Source: Celeribacter marinus (GTDB taxonomy: Bacteria; Pseudomonadota; Alphaproteobacteria; Rhodobacterales; Rhodobacteraceae). Taken from it: a stretch of DNA of 64,000 nt. Of this stretch, positions 26,734 to 35,028 are shown piece after piece. The notes below the pieces were generated by a model. The model saw only the letters and a list, made by a program, of their open reading frames with translations, did no database searches and was not told the origin of the DNA. The position numbers and the translations under genes are program-made. The stretch is taken from the NCBI RefSeq assembly GCF_001308265.1, contig NZ_CP012023.1, positions 1,316,932-1,380,931 of the forward strand, given 5' to 3'. Numbering within the stretch: position 1 is the stretch's first letter; the number at the start of each line of letters is the position of its first letter.

Positions 26734-27528
26734 TCACAGCCCGTAGCGCGCCCAAAGACCGCGCTCTTCGACGGTGTTGACCGCCTCATCGATGATCTGT
26801 GCGCCAAACCGACCCAAGAATGGTTTTTTAGGGCCAAAGACCGCAAACCGTGTTTTGGCGCCAAACATCTCTTTCATGATGGGCAACAGATGTCCGATCC
26901 CATCGGCCAAGCCAAGATCAACACTTGTTTTACCCGTCCAATACGTACCGTCGAACAGCTCGACATCTTGCGACAACCGATCCTCACGAGAGGCTTTTAC
27001 ATGCTCGACAAAGGCCACGTGAATGTCTTCTTGCAGGGCTTTGAGGCGCACAACATCTTCGTCGCGTTCGGGCTGAAATGGATCAAGCTGGCTTTTTGAG
27101 CCGCCCGCGGTGTAGACGCGCCGCTCAATACCATATTTGGCAATCAATTGATCGAACCCGAAGCCCGCAGAAATCACACCGATGGAGCCGACGATAGAAC
27201 TGCGATCCACGAATATTTTATCAGCCGCGCACGCGAGCCAATAACCGCCCGATGCCGCGACATCCTCAACAAAGGCAAACACGGGAACGTCCTTTTCGTC
27301 TGCCAGACGGCGGATGCGTGCCGCGATCAACGACGACTGAACGGGGGATCCTCCCGGAGAATTGATCGACAAGGCAACTGCCGATGGCTTGCCCTTACCG
27401 AAGGCACGTTCAATTGCGGACGCAAGCGCCTGATCATTCAATCCACCGCGCTTGGTCACAATGGTTCCGCTAAGCCGCACAACGTTCACGCGCGGCTGAG
27501 ACTTCAAAAATGGGATCCAGTTTTTCAT
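26734..27528 (-). CDS. S49-family (SppA/SohB-like) serine peptidase
   Basis: 264 residues from MKNWIPFLKSQPR (ATG 27528). A short SppA-type peptidase: NSPGGSPVQSS oxyanion region, nucleophile Ser in VAASGGYWLACAADKIF (about residue 94), GSIGVISAGFGF, and the general-base Lys in GGSKSQLDPF (about 145). The family cuts signal-peptide remnants or membrane proteins. There is no evident signal peptide or anchor, so it probably acts in the cytosol or peripherally at the membrane. It lies 55 bp after znuA; a GC-rich hairpin (27552-27569) sits in the gap. Confidence 0.92.
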   Translation of the reverse strand: MKNWIPFLKSQPRVNVVRLSGTIVTKRGGLNDQALASAIERAFGKGKPSAVALSINSPGGSPVQSSLIAARIRRLADEKDVPVFAFVEDVAASGGYWLACAADKIFVDRSSIVGSIGVISAGFGFDQLIAKYGIERRVYTAGGSKSQLDPFQPERDEDVVRLKALQEDIHVAFVEHVKASREDRLSQDVELFDGTYWTGKTSVDLGLADGIGHLLPIMKEMFGAKTRFAVFGPKKPFLGRFGAQIIDEAVNTVEERGLWARYGL

Positions 27529-27583
27529 ACAACGGATGTAGAGCCCCAAACCGCCCCAAACAAGGGGCGTTAGCATCCCTATT

Positions 27584-28501
27584 CTACTGGCACGACACAA
27601 ACGCCTGAGTGATGTGATCCAAAAGAGCGATATAGAACTGTGGCCCCGCCTCTATATGTGCGCCAAGCGGATCAATGACGGCACGCGCACCGACACTTTT
27701 ACCAAGCACTGTATCAACAAGCTGACTGTTGTATTGCGGCTCACTGAACGCGCAGGTGACGCCTGATCGTTCCACCGCGTCTTGCAACTGGGCAATCCGT
27801 TTGGGACTTGGCGCACTTGCATCGCTCATAGAAACGGCCCCAACCGCCTCAACCCCAAAGCGGGCTTCGAAATAGTGGTAGGCGTCATGAAACACGATAA
27901 ACCGCAGGTCATGGAGTGGCTCAAGCGCTTTGGAAATCCGCACGATAGCAGCATCGATTTCGGCAATCCCCGCGTTCGCGTTTGCCTCGTAGCGAACCGC
28001 GTTTTCTGGATCTTTCTCGGCCAAGGTCCGCGCAATCGCCTGCATCCAAACCTTTGCGTTCTCTGGGTCCAGCCACATATGGGGATCGTCCGCTCCAGCG
28101 CCGTGATCATGCTCGTCGTGCTCGTCGTGCTCGTCGTGCTCGTCGAACACAGCATTTTCTCTAAATGGCAAATGGATAACACCCTCAGCTGTAGACAAAG
28201 GGATCGACAAGGCGTCTGGCGCGACCTGCTCAATCGTTTTGGACAACCACGGGGCAAGCCCTTCGCCCGTCCAAAATACAATATCAGCATTCTGCAACGC
28301 GGCCGCATCGGAGGGGCGCAGCGCGTAGTCATGAGGTGATGCGCCTTGCTCAAGCAAGTTCAACGGCGCTCCAACCCCCTCCATCACACGCGACACGAGG
28401 CCATGAACGGGGGGGATATCAGTGACAACATCGGGAGCCTGCGCAAAAACGGGGGCCAATGAGCCTAGAAAAGCCAAAGTCGAAAGACGGATAAGAGCCA
28501 T
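27584..28501 (-). CDS. znuA: Zinc ABC transporter substrate-binding protein
   Basis: 305 residues from MALIRLSTLAFLGS, with a signal peptide to about residue 22. Cluster A-I metal-binding fold: conserved His in PVHGLVSRVM, the ASPHDYALRPSD His, a His/Asp/Glu-rich loop made of repeated DEH units (about 127-141), then DDPHMWLDPENAK and the C-terminal HDAYHYFEARFG. It captures zinc in the periplasm for ZnuB/ZnuC. It is divergent from zur-znuC-znuB with candidate Zur boxes between. An in-frame start at 28561 would lie inside an operator and is less likely. Confidence 0.95.
   Translation of the reverse strand: MALIRLSTLAFLGSLAPVFAQAPDVVTDIPPVHGLVSRVMEGVGAPLNLLEQGASPHDYALRPSDAAALQNADIVFWTGEGLAPWLSKTIEQVAPDALSIPLSTAEGVIHLPFRENAVFDEHDEHDEHDEHDHGAGADDPHMWLDPENAKVWMQAIARTLAEKDPENAVRYEANANAGIAEIDAAIVRISKALEPLHDLRFIVFHDAYHYFEARFGVEAVGAVSMSDASAPSPKRIAQLQDAVERSGVTCAFSEPQYNSQLVDTVLGKSVGARAVIDPLGAHIEAGPQFYIALLDHITQAFVSCQ
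28111..28148. repeat. 9-bp tandem repeat coding the znuA DEH loop
   Basis: Four near-perfect copies of GCTCGTCGT encode successive Asp-Glu-His units of the ZnuA metal loop. Copy number could change by slippage without shifting the frame. Confidence 0.75.
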
Positions 28502-28513
28502 CACACTAATTCC

Positions 28514-28530
28514 TGTTATGTTATTACATT
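28514..28530. promoter_or_regulatory. Candidate Zur box 1 (znuA side)
   Basis: TGTTATGTTATTACATT is an AT-rich near-palindrome (core ATGT-TATT-ACAT) located 13 bp before the znuA start. It resembles Zur sites of alphaproteobacteria. Confidence 0.6.
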
Positions 28531-28539
28531 TGACGCCTT

Positions 28540-28564
28540 GATATATGCAATAATATAACATATC
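28540..28564. promoter_or_regulatory. Candidate Zur box 2 (zur side)
   Basis: A 25-bp near-palindrome beginning GATATATGCAAT and ending TATAACATATC, centred between znuA and zur. Zinc-loaded Zur bound here would silence both transcription directions. Confidence 0.65.
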
Positions 28565-28593
28565 AAGACCGCAAGCTTAAAAAGGATACTCCA

Positions 28594-29076
28594 ATGGAGC
28601 CGCTTGGGTTCGTACGCCACGATCATAGCCATTGCGTCACGGATGCCGTGGCACAGGTCGACGCGCGATGTGACACCTTGGGGTTGAAGCTCACACCAGT
28701 GCGGCGGCGCACCTTGGAAATCCTTCTTGAAGAACACCGCGCATTGGGTGCCTATGACGTTTTGGAACGCCTGCGTGCTGACGGCTTTGGCTCTCAACCC
28801 CCAGTGGCATATCGCGCCTTGGACTTTTTGACGTCCAACGGATTTGCCCACAAGATCGAGCGCCTCAATGCCTTCATCGCCTGCGCGCATCCAAGTGAAT
28901 CCCATACTCCTGCATTTTTGATTTGTCGCGACTGCGGCGCGGTGGCCGAGGCCGAAACCAACCCCGAGACAGGGATGCTCAACCAAATTGCGCAGACCAC
29001 GGGTTTCAGTATCGAGCGCGCCGTACTGGAGGCCGAAGGTCTCTGCCCGAACTGTCAAACGGAGCCACAAACATGA
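28594..29076 (+). CDS. zur: Zinc uptake regulator Zur (Fur family)
   Basis: 160 residues. Winged helix (LKLTPVRRRTLEILLEEH, PPVAYRALDFL), then the dimer domain with structural-zinc cysteine pairs CRDCGAVAE and CPNC, and regulatory His residues around ACAHPSESHTP. The N-terminus HDHSHC adds further ligands. It represses zinc uptake genes when zinc is plentiful. It is placed first in zur-znuC-znuB, overlapping znuC by 4 bp. Confidence 0.95.
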   Translation: MEPLGFVRHDHSHCVTDAVAQVDARCDTLGLKLTPVRRRTLEILLEEHRALGAYDVLERLRADGFGSQPPVAYRALDFLTSNGFAHKIERLNAFIACAHPSESHTPAFLICRDCGAVAEAETNPETGMLNQIAQTTGFSIERAVLEAEGLCPNCQTEPQT

Positions 29077-29858
29077 GCTTGGTCGCACTGAACCACGTTG
29101 GCGTGACGCTTGGCGGACGGTCTGTCCTCACGGACGTTTCGTTTGAGATCAACACGGGCGAAATCGTCACGATTGTTGGCCCCAACGGGTCAGGAAAATC
29201 CACGATGCTGCGCGTGATAATTGGGGCCGTCCCGCCCAATAGCGGCAGCGTGACGCGCAAAGCCGGCCTAAAGATCGGCTACGTACCGCAAAAACTTCAT
29301 ATTGATCCAACGCTACCGATGACGGTGCGCCGGTTTCTCTCCCTGCCCCGCCGCGTCTCGGACAATGCCGCAGATATGGCCCTCACCGAGACAGGCGCGG
29401 GGCACCTGCATGACCGTCAAATGGCTGATCTCTCCGGCGGCCAGTTTCAGCGCGTTCTTTTGGCACGTGCCCTCTTGGCCAAACCTGACCTCCTTATTCT
29501 CGATGAGGCTACACAAGGCCTCGACCAACCCGGATCAGCGGATTTCTATGACCATATCGACCGCGTGCGCCGCGACTTTGGCTGTGCTGTCTTGATGGTC
29601 AGTCACGAATTGCATGTTGTTATGGCGGCCTCTGATCGGGTGATTTGCCTCAACGGCCACGTATGCTGCCAAGGCGAGCCTGAACATGTGGCCTCCGCCC
29701 CAGAATACCGCGCCTTGTTTGGCACAGGAACGCATGGGGCATTGGCCCTCTACCGTCACGAACACAGTCATACCCATGACGCGTGTGACGATGAGGTCTG
29801 CGACCATGATCATACACACGCCCCCGCGCATCACACCCACCACGGAGATAGGCCATGA
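29073..29858 (+). CDS. znuC: Zinc ABC transporter ATP-binding protein
   Basis: 261 residues from ATG 29073 (overlap ATGA with zur); the longer frame to the left only shadows zur. ABC ATPase with Walker A GPNGSGKST, Q-loop VPQKL, signature LSGGQFQRVLLAR, Walker B LLILDEATQGLD and H-loop SHELH. The last 30 residues are an unusual His-rich tail (HEHSHTHDAC, HDHTHAPAHHTHH) that could buffer or sense zinc. It powers uptake with ZnuB. Confidence 0.95.
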   Translation: MSLVALNHVGVTLGGRSVLTDVSFEINTGEIVTIVGPNGSGKSTMLRVIIGAVPPNSGSVTRKAGLKIGYVPQKLHIDPTLPMTVRRFLSLPRRVSDNAADMALTETGAGHLHDRQMADLSGGQFQRVLLARALLAKPDLLILDEATQGLDQPGSADFYDHIDRVRRDFGCAVLMVSHELHVVMAASDRVICLNGHVCCQGEPEHVASAPEYRALFGTGTHGALALYRHEHSHTHDACDDEVCDHDHTHAPAHHTHHGDRP

Positions 29859-30652
29859 GCATGCTAGACGATTTCATGGTGCGCGCCGTTCTTGCCGGTA
29901 TCGGTGTTGTGGTGGCAGCAGCACCCCTAGGCTGTTTTGTCGTATGGCGGCGCATGGCGTATTTTGGTGACGCCACAGCCCACGCAGCGATCCTCGGGGT
30001 TGCCTTGGCGCTTACGTTTAACGTCTCCGTCCTTGGAGGAGTTATGGCCGTGGCGCTCATCATGGCTTTGACCGTCTCGACACTCAACGGACGCGGCGTT
30101 GCGATGGACACGATGTTAGGCGTAATGGCGCACGCGTCTCTCGCCTTTGGCCTTGTCGCCGTGTCGTTCGTTGACGGAGTTCGTGTCGATCTCATGTCTT
30201 ACTTGTTTGGTGACATCTTGGCCGTGGACCGTATGGATATCTTGGGTATCTGGTTGGGTGCAGCATTGGTGATCAGCTTGCTCGTATGGCGGTGGCAAGG
30301 ATTGCTGACCTCGACGCTCAACCCTGACCTTGCAACATCGGCAGGGCTATCCCCGCGCCGAGAACAATTGATCTTATCCGTTGCCCTGGCGATGGTTGTA
30401 GCCGTCGCGATCAAGGTTGTTGGGGCGTTACTCATTGCGGCAATACTTTTGATCCCCGCCGCTGCTGCGCGTCCCTTTGCCCAATCACCCGAACGCATGG
30501 CCGTCATCGCCGTGGCAATCGGAGTCCTATCGGTCATAGCAGGAATAGAAGCCGCGTTTATCTTCGACACGCCCACAGGTCCGACCATTGTATGTGCGGC
30601 TGCGGTGGTCTTTGCCTTGGGTCAAATCACACGGGTGATACGCGCGAATTAA
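29855..30652 (+). CDS. znuB: Zinc ABC transporter permease
   Basis: 265 residues, about eight transmembrane helices, ABC-3 permease family. Typical features: GCFVVWRRMAYFGDATAHAAILG near residues 28-50 and GALLIAAILLIPAAAARPFA in the last third. It overlaps znuC by 4 bp. Its stop codon overlaps the stop of convergent mtlK, so the two messages share 3' ends. Confidence 0.95.
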   Translation: MSMLDDFMVRAVLAGIGVVVAAAPLGCFVVWRRMAYFGDATAHAAILGVALALTFNVSVLGGVMAVALIMALTVSTLNGRGVAMDTMLGVMAHASLAFGLVAVSFVDGVRVDLMSYLFGDILAVDRMDILGIWLGAALVISLLVWRWQGLLTSTLNPDLATSAGLSPRREQLILSVALAMVVAVAIKVVGALLIAAILLIPAAAARPFAQSPERMAVIAVAIGVLSVIAGIEAAFIFDTPTGPTIVCAAAVVFALGQITRVIRAN

Positions 30653-32121
30653 GAGGCGAGATACTTATCGATAGCCGCCTCGGTTCCGTCCGCATAGATG
30701 GTAATGAGCCATGCTTCGAACACATCGGCAAAGCGCGCATCCTCGGCCAAATCGCCATAGATGTGACGCATCGACAGCCACGCCTTGGGCGTTTCTTGTG
30801 CCTGTTCTGCCAAAGATTTGAGATCATCCCAAAACGGATCATTCGGCTCAACTGTTGTGCCGTCTTCGCGAATACCAAGACAGTAGCGCGCCCAGATTGC
30901 GGAACACAGCGCCAGTCCCTCGACCGTCCGGCCCGCGGCCAAGCTTTCGCGCACCGATGGAATGATGAACCCTGGCTGGCGCGATGATCCATCAAAGGCC
31001 ACACGGCGCGTGGTATCCACGATCTTCGGGTTCGAGAACCGATCGTGGATCAACTTGACGTAATCCTCGGGCGTGAACTCCGGAACAGGTTTCACGTTAG
31101 GCATGATCTCTTCGCGCTCGACCTTGTCAAACAATGCCGCAATCTTCGAATGCTCCATACAGCCCGAAATCGTCTCGACACCAAGCACTTCGCCCGCGTC
31201 AGAAATCACTTGATGGCCACCATTGAGGATACGGATTTTCATCACTTCGTAGTCATGCACATGGTCGGAAAATGTAGCACCTGCCTTGTCCCAATCGGGA
31301 CGGCCCGCACAAAAATCATCCTCAATCACCCATTGGCGAAAGTTTTCGTGCGTCACAGGCACATCATCACTCACTCCAAAATCACGGGCGAACTCAAGCT
31401 CGCGCGGACCCGTGGCGGGCACGATGCAATCCACCATTGAATTCGGGAAGGTACAATTTGCATCAATCCAGTCCGCCAGATCAGGATCAGACATCCGCGC
31501 AAGTGTCACAATCGTTTGACGCAAAATGCCGCCGTTGCCCTGAAGGTTGTCACACGACTGTCCGGTAAATGGCCCAACCCCACGTTCACGGCGCAATTTC
31601 AGCGCGGCGACAATGGCCCCGAACGCCGTGCGCGGCGCGGCTGGATTGGCCGCATCATGGACGATATCAGGGTGAGTTTGGTCAAAGCTCTGGGTGGCAG
31701 GGTCAATAAAATAACCGCCCTCAGTGACGGTCAGTGCAACGATGCGAATGTCCGGCTGTGCCATGCGTTCGATCAATGGACCATGCCCCTCAACCACGGG
31801 AACGTAGTCGATCATGGAGCCTACAACCTCAGCAGAGGAACTGGACGGGTCCAATTCGATCAGCGTGGTCAGATAGTCCTGCGCCGCCATCTTTTGGCGC
31901 ATGACCTCGTCATAGGGCCGAACCCCCGCGCCAACGATTGCCCAATCTTGCGCATATCCTTGCTGCATCAGCCGGTGAAGATACCACGATTGGTGAGCAC
32001 GATGAAAGTTGCCAAGACCAATGTGCACGATCCCCGCCGTCAGTGCAGACCGGTCATAGGTCGGGCGCACAATCGCGTCAGGCAGATCATTTAAAGTGTC
32101 GTTGCACAGTTTCATCGTCAT
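30649..32121 (-). CDS. mtlK: Mannitol dehydrogenase family protein (polyol 2-dehydrogenase)
   Basis: 490 residues of the long-chain polyol dehydrogenase family that oxidises mannitol, arabitol or related hexitols to ketoses with NAD. The Rossmann part begins VHIGLGNFHRAHQSWYL; the catalytic K-x4-N-x2-H motif reads KIRILNGGH. It is last in the cluster after the Smo-type ABC transporter, 64 bp behind the ATPase gene, matching the polyol operon of Rhodobacter. The exact sugar alcohol is not fixed by sequence. It converges on znuB with overlapping stops. Confidence 0.93.
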   Translation of the reverse strand: MTMKLCNDTLNDLPDAIVRPTYDRSALTAGIVHIGLGNFHRAHQSWYLHRLMQQGYAQDWAIVGAGVRPYDEVMRQKMAAQDYLTTLIELDPSSSSAEVVGSMIDYVPVVEGHGPLIERMAQPDIRIVALTVTEGGYFIDPATQSFDQTHPDIVHDAANPAAPRTAFGAIVAALKLRRERGVGPFTGQSCDNLQGNGGILRQTIVTLARMSDPDLADWIDANCTFPNSMVDCIVPATGPRELEFARDFGVSDDVPVTHENFRQWVIEDDFCAGRPDWDKAGATFSDHVHDYEVMKIRILNGGHQVISDAGEVLGVETISGCMEHSKIAALFDKVEREEIMPNVKPVPEFTPEDYVKLIHDRFSNPKIVDTTRRVAFDGSSRQPGFIIPSVRESLAAGRTVEGLALCSAIWARYCLGIREDGTTVEPNDPFWDDLKSLAEQAQETPKAWLSMRHIYGDLAEDARFADVFEAWLITIYADGTEAAIDKYLAS

Positions 32122-32185
32122 ATTCCCAATCGTCAGGAGCCTATGCTCCTAGCTTTTCAAACGTTGTGTGGCCGAACAGGGCGAC

Positions 32186-33196
32186 CTATTCGTCGCCAAT
32201 ACGCAAGCCGTCATCGCCAAAGCGGTGAAGGTGCGTCGCGTCTGGAGTGAGATAAACTGTCGCGCCATACGACAACTCAACTTCGCCTGAGGCCCGTACC
32301 GTCAGCGGCTCGGAAAAGCCCTCGACAGTGACATGGAAAAACGTGTCGGATCCAAGGTGCTCGGATACGCCAACAGTCCCTTTCCAGTCCCCTTGTTCAC
32401 GATCAATTTCAATGTGCTCGGGGCGAATGCCGATGGTTTTGGCATCATATTTCGCGGCCTCAGCCCCTTCGATCAGGTTCATCTTTGGCGACCCGATGAA
32501 GCCCGCGACAAAGATGTTGCGTGGCGCACGGTAAAGCTCCATCGGCGAGCCGACTTGCTCGATGTAACCTGCGCGTAGTACGACGATTTTGTCGGCCATA
32601 GTCATGGCTTCGACCTGATCGTGGGTCACATAAACCATCGTCGTGGCGAGACGTTTGTGCAGCTCGGAGATTTCCAAACGCATGCCAACGCGCAACGCGG
32701 CGTCGAGGTTGGACAGGGGTTCGTCAAACAGGAAGGCAGAGGGTTCACGCACAATGGCGCGGCCAATTGCAACACGCTGACGCTGACCACCCGAAAGCTG
32801 TCCGGGGCGACGATCAAGATAGTCGGTGAGGTTGAGCGCTTTGGCCGCGCTCTCAATGCGACGATCCTGTTCAGCCTTGTCCATGCCCGCCATTTTCATC
32901 GGGAAGGCAATGTTCTTGCGCACCGACATGTGCGGGTAGAGCGCATAGGATTGAAACACCATAGCCAGACCACGTTTGGAGGGGGGAAGCTCGGTAGAGT
33001 CCTGTCCATCGATGAGAATATCCCCGCCGGAGACATCCTCAAGACCCGCAATCAGGCGCAAGAGTGTGGATTTGCCACAACCCGAGGGTCCAACAAAGAC
33101 GGTGAATTCGCCGTCTTCGATTGTGAGGTTGAGAGGTGGAATGACCTCAACCGTACCAAAGGTTTTTGTGACGTTTTCGAGTTTGATTTGTCCCAT
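32186..33196 (-). CDS. Polyol/sugar ABC transporter ATP-binding protein (SmoK-like)
   Basis: 336 residues, the MalK/UgpC type: Walker [23 protein letters not shown], Walker [14 protein letters not shown]-loop [13 protein letters not shown], then a C-terminal OB/TOBE domain from about residue 240 ([11 protein letters not shown]). It drives the two permeases encoded just upstream (12-bp gap). Position between smoG-like and mtlK-like genes identifies it as the polyol system ATPase. Confidence 0.93.
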   Translation of the reverse strand: MGQIKLENVTKTFGTVEVIPPLNLTIEDGEFTVFVGPSGCGKSTLLRLIAGLEDVSGGDILIDGQDSTELPPSKRGLAMVFQSYALYPHMSVRKNIAFPMKMAGMDKAEQDRRIESAAKALNLTDYLDRRPGQLSGGQRQRVAIGRAIVREPSAFLFDEPLSNLDAALRVGMRLEISELHKRLATTMVYVTHDQVEAMTMADKIVVLRAGYIEQVGSPMELYRAPRNIFVAGFIGSPKMNLIEGAEAAKYDAKTIGIRPEHIEIDREQGDWKGTVGVSEHLGSDTFFHVTVEGFSEPLTVRASGEVELSYGATVYLTPDATHLHRFGDDGLRIGDE

Positions 33197-33208
33197 GGTA
33201 TCCGTTCC

Positions 33209-34039
33209 TTATTTCACAGCGCCAAAAGTAAGGCCGCTGACAAGCTGTTTCTGGCTGAACCAGCCAAGGATGAGAATTGGTGCGATAGCCATCGTCGAGG
33301 CTGCGCTAAGTTTGGCGTAAAAAAGGCCTTCGGGGCTAGAATAGCTCGCGATGAAAGCCGTCAGAGGAGCCGCTTTCGCCGCCGTCAGGTTGAGGGTCCA
33401 AAACGCCTCGTTCCAAGCTAGAATTACATTCAAAAGCAAGGTCGATGCGATGCCCGGAATGGCCATCGGCGTCAGGACGTAAAAGATCTCTTCCTTCAGG
33501 CTTGCACCATCCATACGGGCAGCTTCGAGAATTTCGCCGGGGATCTCTTTGAAGTACGTATATAGCATCCAAACGATGATCGGGAGGTTGATCAGCATCA
33601 GAACGATAACGAGACCCACACGGCTGTCCAAAATCCCCATACGAATGAAGATCAGGTATATCGGGTAAAGAACGCCAACTGCGGGGAGCATCTTTGTCGA
33701 GAGCATCCACAGGAGAATGTCTTTGGTACGGTTAGAGGGCACAAAGGCCATCGACCAAGCGGCTGGAACCGCAATGATGATCCCGAGGATCGTAGACCCC
33801 CCCGCGATGATGATCGAGTTCCACAAGAACCGCATGTAGTTCGAACGCTCTAGAACCACACCGTAGTTTTCCAAAGTCCAGTTGAACCCGAGGAAAATGG
33901 GCGGATCCGCAATAGCCTGTGCTTCGGTTTTGAAGCTCGTGAGGATGGTCCACAAGATCGGAAAGAAGATCAGGAACCCGATCGACCAAGCAGCCACTGT
34001 ATTGATCGTTTTGCGCTGTGTTGTAACGGCACGTGACAT
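33209..34039 (-). CDS. Polyol/sugar ABC transporter permease (SmoG/MalG-like)
   Basis: 276 residues, six transmembrane helices, binding-protein-dependent transport inner-membrane component. The EAA loop that docks the ATPase reads EAARMDGASLKEEIFYVLTPMAIPG at about residues 177-201. It follows the other permease by 12 bp. Confidence 0.93.
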   Translation of the reverse strand: MSRAVTTQRKTINTVAAWSIGFLIFFPILWTILTSFKTEAQAIADPPIFLGFNWTLENYGVVLERSNYMRFLWNSIIIAGGSTILGIIIAVPAAWSMAFVPSNRTKDILLWMLSTKMLPAVGVLYPIYLIFIRMGILDSRVGLVIVLMLINLPIIVWMLYTYFKEIPGEILEAARMDGASLKEEIFYVLTPMAIPGIASTLLLNVILAWNEAFWTLNLTAAKAAPLTAFIASYSSPEGLFYAKLSAASTMAIAPILILGWFSQKQLVSGLTFGAVK

Positions 34040-34051
34040 GTGAGCCCCTCC

Positions 34052-34918
34052 TTACGCGTCTAGGTTTTTGCCGACGATGCGCATCAAGAAGATGGCAACG
34101 ATGTTGGCGAGGATGATGGCATAGACACCACCGGCGGAGCCCAGACCGATATTCTGGCTTTCCAGAACGCGCTGGAAGATCAGATAGCTAAGCGTTTTTG
34201 TTCCAAAGGCACCGCCAGTGGTCACAAAAATCTCGGCAAAAATCGAAAGCAGGAAGATCGTCTGGATCAAAATAACGACCGTAATTGAACGGCCAAGGTG
34301 TGGCAGGGTGATAAAGGCAAAGCGTTTGGTCGCAGGCGCTCCATCCATTTCAGCGGCTTCAAGTTGCTCACTGTCTAGCGACTGAATTGCCGTCAAAAGG
34401 ATTAGGGTTGCGAAGGGCAGCCATTGCCAACTTACGATAATGACGATCGACGGCAGCGAGGCTTGGCTCAGCCACTCAACCGGCGCTGCACCGAAGAATT
34501 TCCAAAGATATGCGAATAGCCCGTAGTTGGGGTCCATGAACATGTTTTTCCACACCAGCGCCGAAACGGTTGGCATGACAAAGAACGGTGCGATGACAAG
34601 AATACGTACAAAGCCGCGTCCCCACATCGGTTGGTTCAAAAGGATCGCAAGCAACACACCGAGGACCACGGTGATGGCGAGAACGCTACCGACGATGATC
34701 AATGTGGTGAAGATGGACGGCCAAAACGCGCTGGAGGTTACGAAACGGGCGTAGTTGTCAAAACCCGCCCACCCAAGGTCGCCGCCACGCATTGGCAGGT
34801 AATTTCTAAACGAAAAGTAGAGAGTCATAATGAGGGGAACAAGCATCCAACCAAGAAGAAGGACAACTGCGGGCGCCATCATTATACGGGCTGCAGATCG
34901 GGAATGCTGGGTTGCCAT
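34052..34918 (-). CDS. Polyol/sugar ABC transporter permease (SmoF/MalF-like)
   Basis: 288 residues, six transmembrane helices. The EAA loop is EAAEMDGAPATKRFAFITLPHLG near residues 188-210. It is the first membrane subunit after the binding protein, separated by 110 bp holding a strong hairpin. Confidence 0.93.
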   Translation of the reverse strand: MATQHSRSAARIMMAPAVVLLLGWMLVPLIMTLYFSFRNYLPMRGGDLGWAGFDNYARFVTSSAFWPSIFTTLIIVGSVLAITVVLGVLLAILLNQPMWGRGFVRILVIAPFFVMPTVSALVWKNMFMDPNYGLFAYLWKFFGAAPVEWLSQASLPSIVIIVSWQWLPFATLILLTAIQSLDSEQLEAAEMDGAPATKRFAFITLPHLGRSITVVILIQTIFLLSIFAEIFVTTGGAFGTKTLSYLIFQRVLESQNIGLGSAGGVYAIILANIVAIFLMRIVGKNLDA

Positions 34919-34987
34919 GACGCACCTCTATTGCTGACGGCCTATGTGCCGCCGTGGGATGAGTTGGTCGATAATCGGAGAATGGAG

Positions 34988-35012
34988 AGAGGGCAGCGCT
35001 TGGCTGCCCTCT
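34988..35012 (-). terminator. Intercistronic hairpin after the binding-protein gene
   Basis: AGAGGGCAGC (34988-34997) and GCTGCCCTCT (35003-35012) form a perfect 10-bp stem with a 5-base loop. There is no T run, so it more likely acts as a partial terminator or 3'-end stabiliser, raising binding-protein expression over the permeases. Confidence 0.7.
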
Positions 35013-35028
35013 GACGTAAAGCGCTAGC

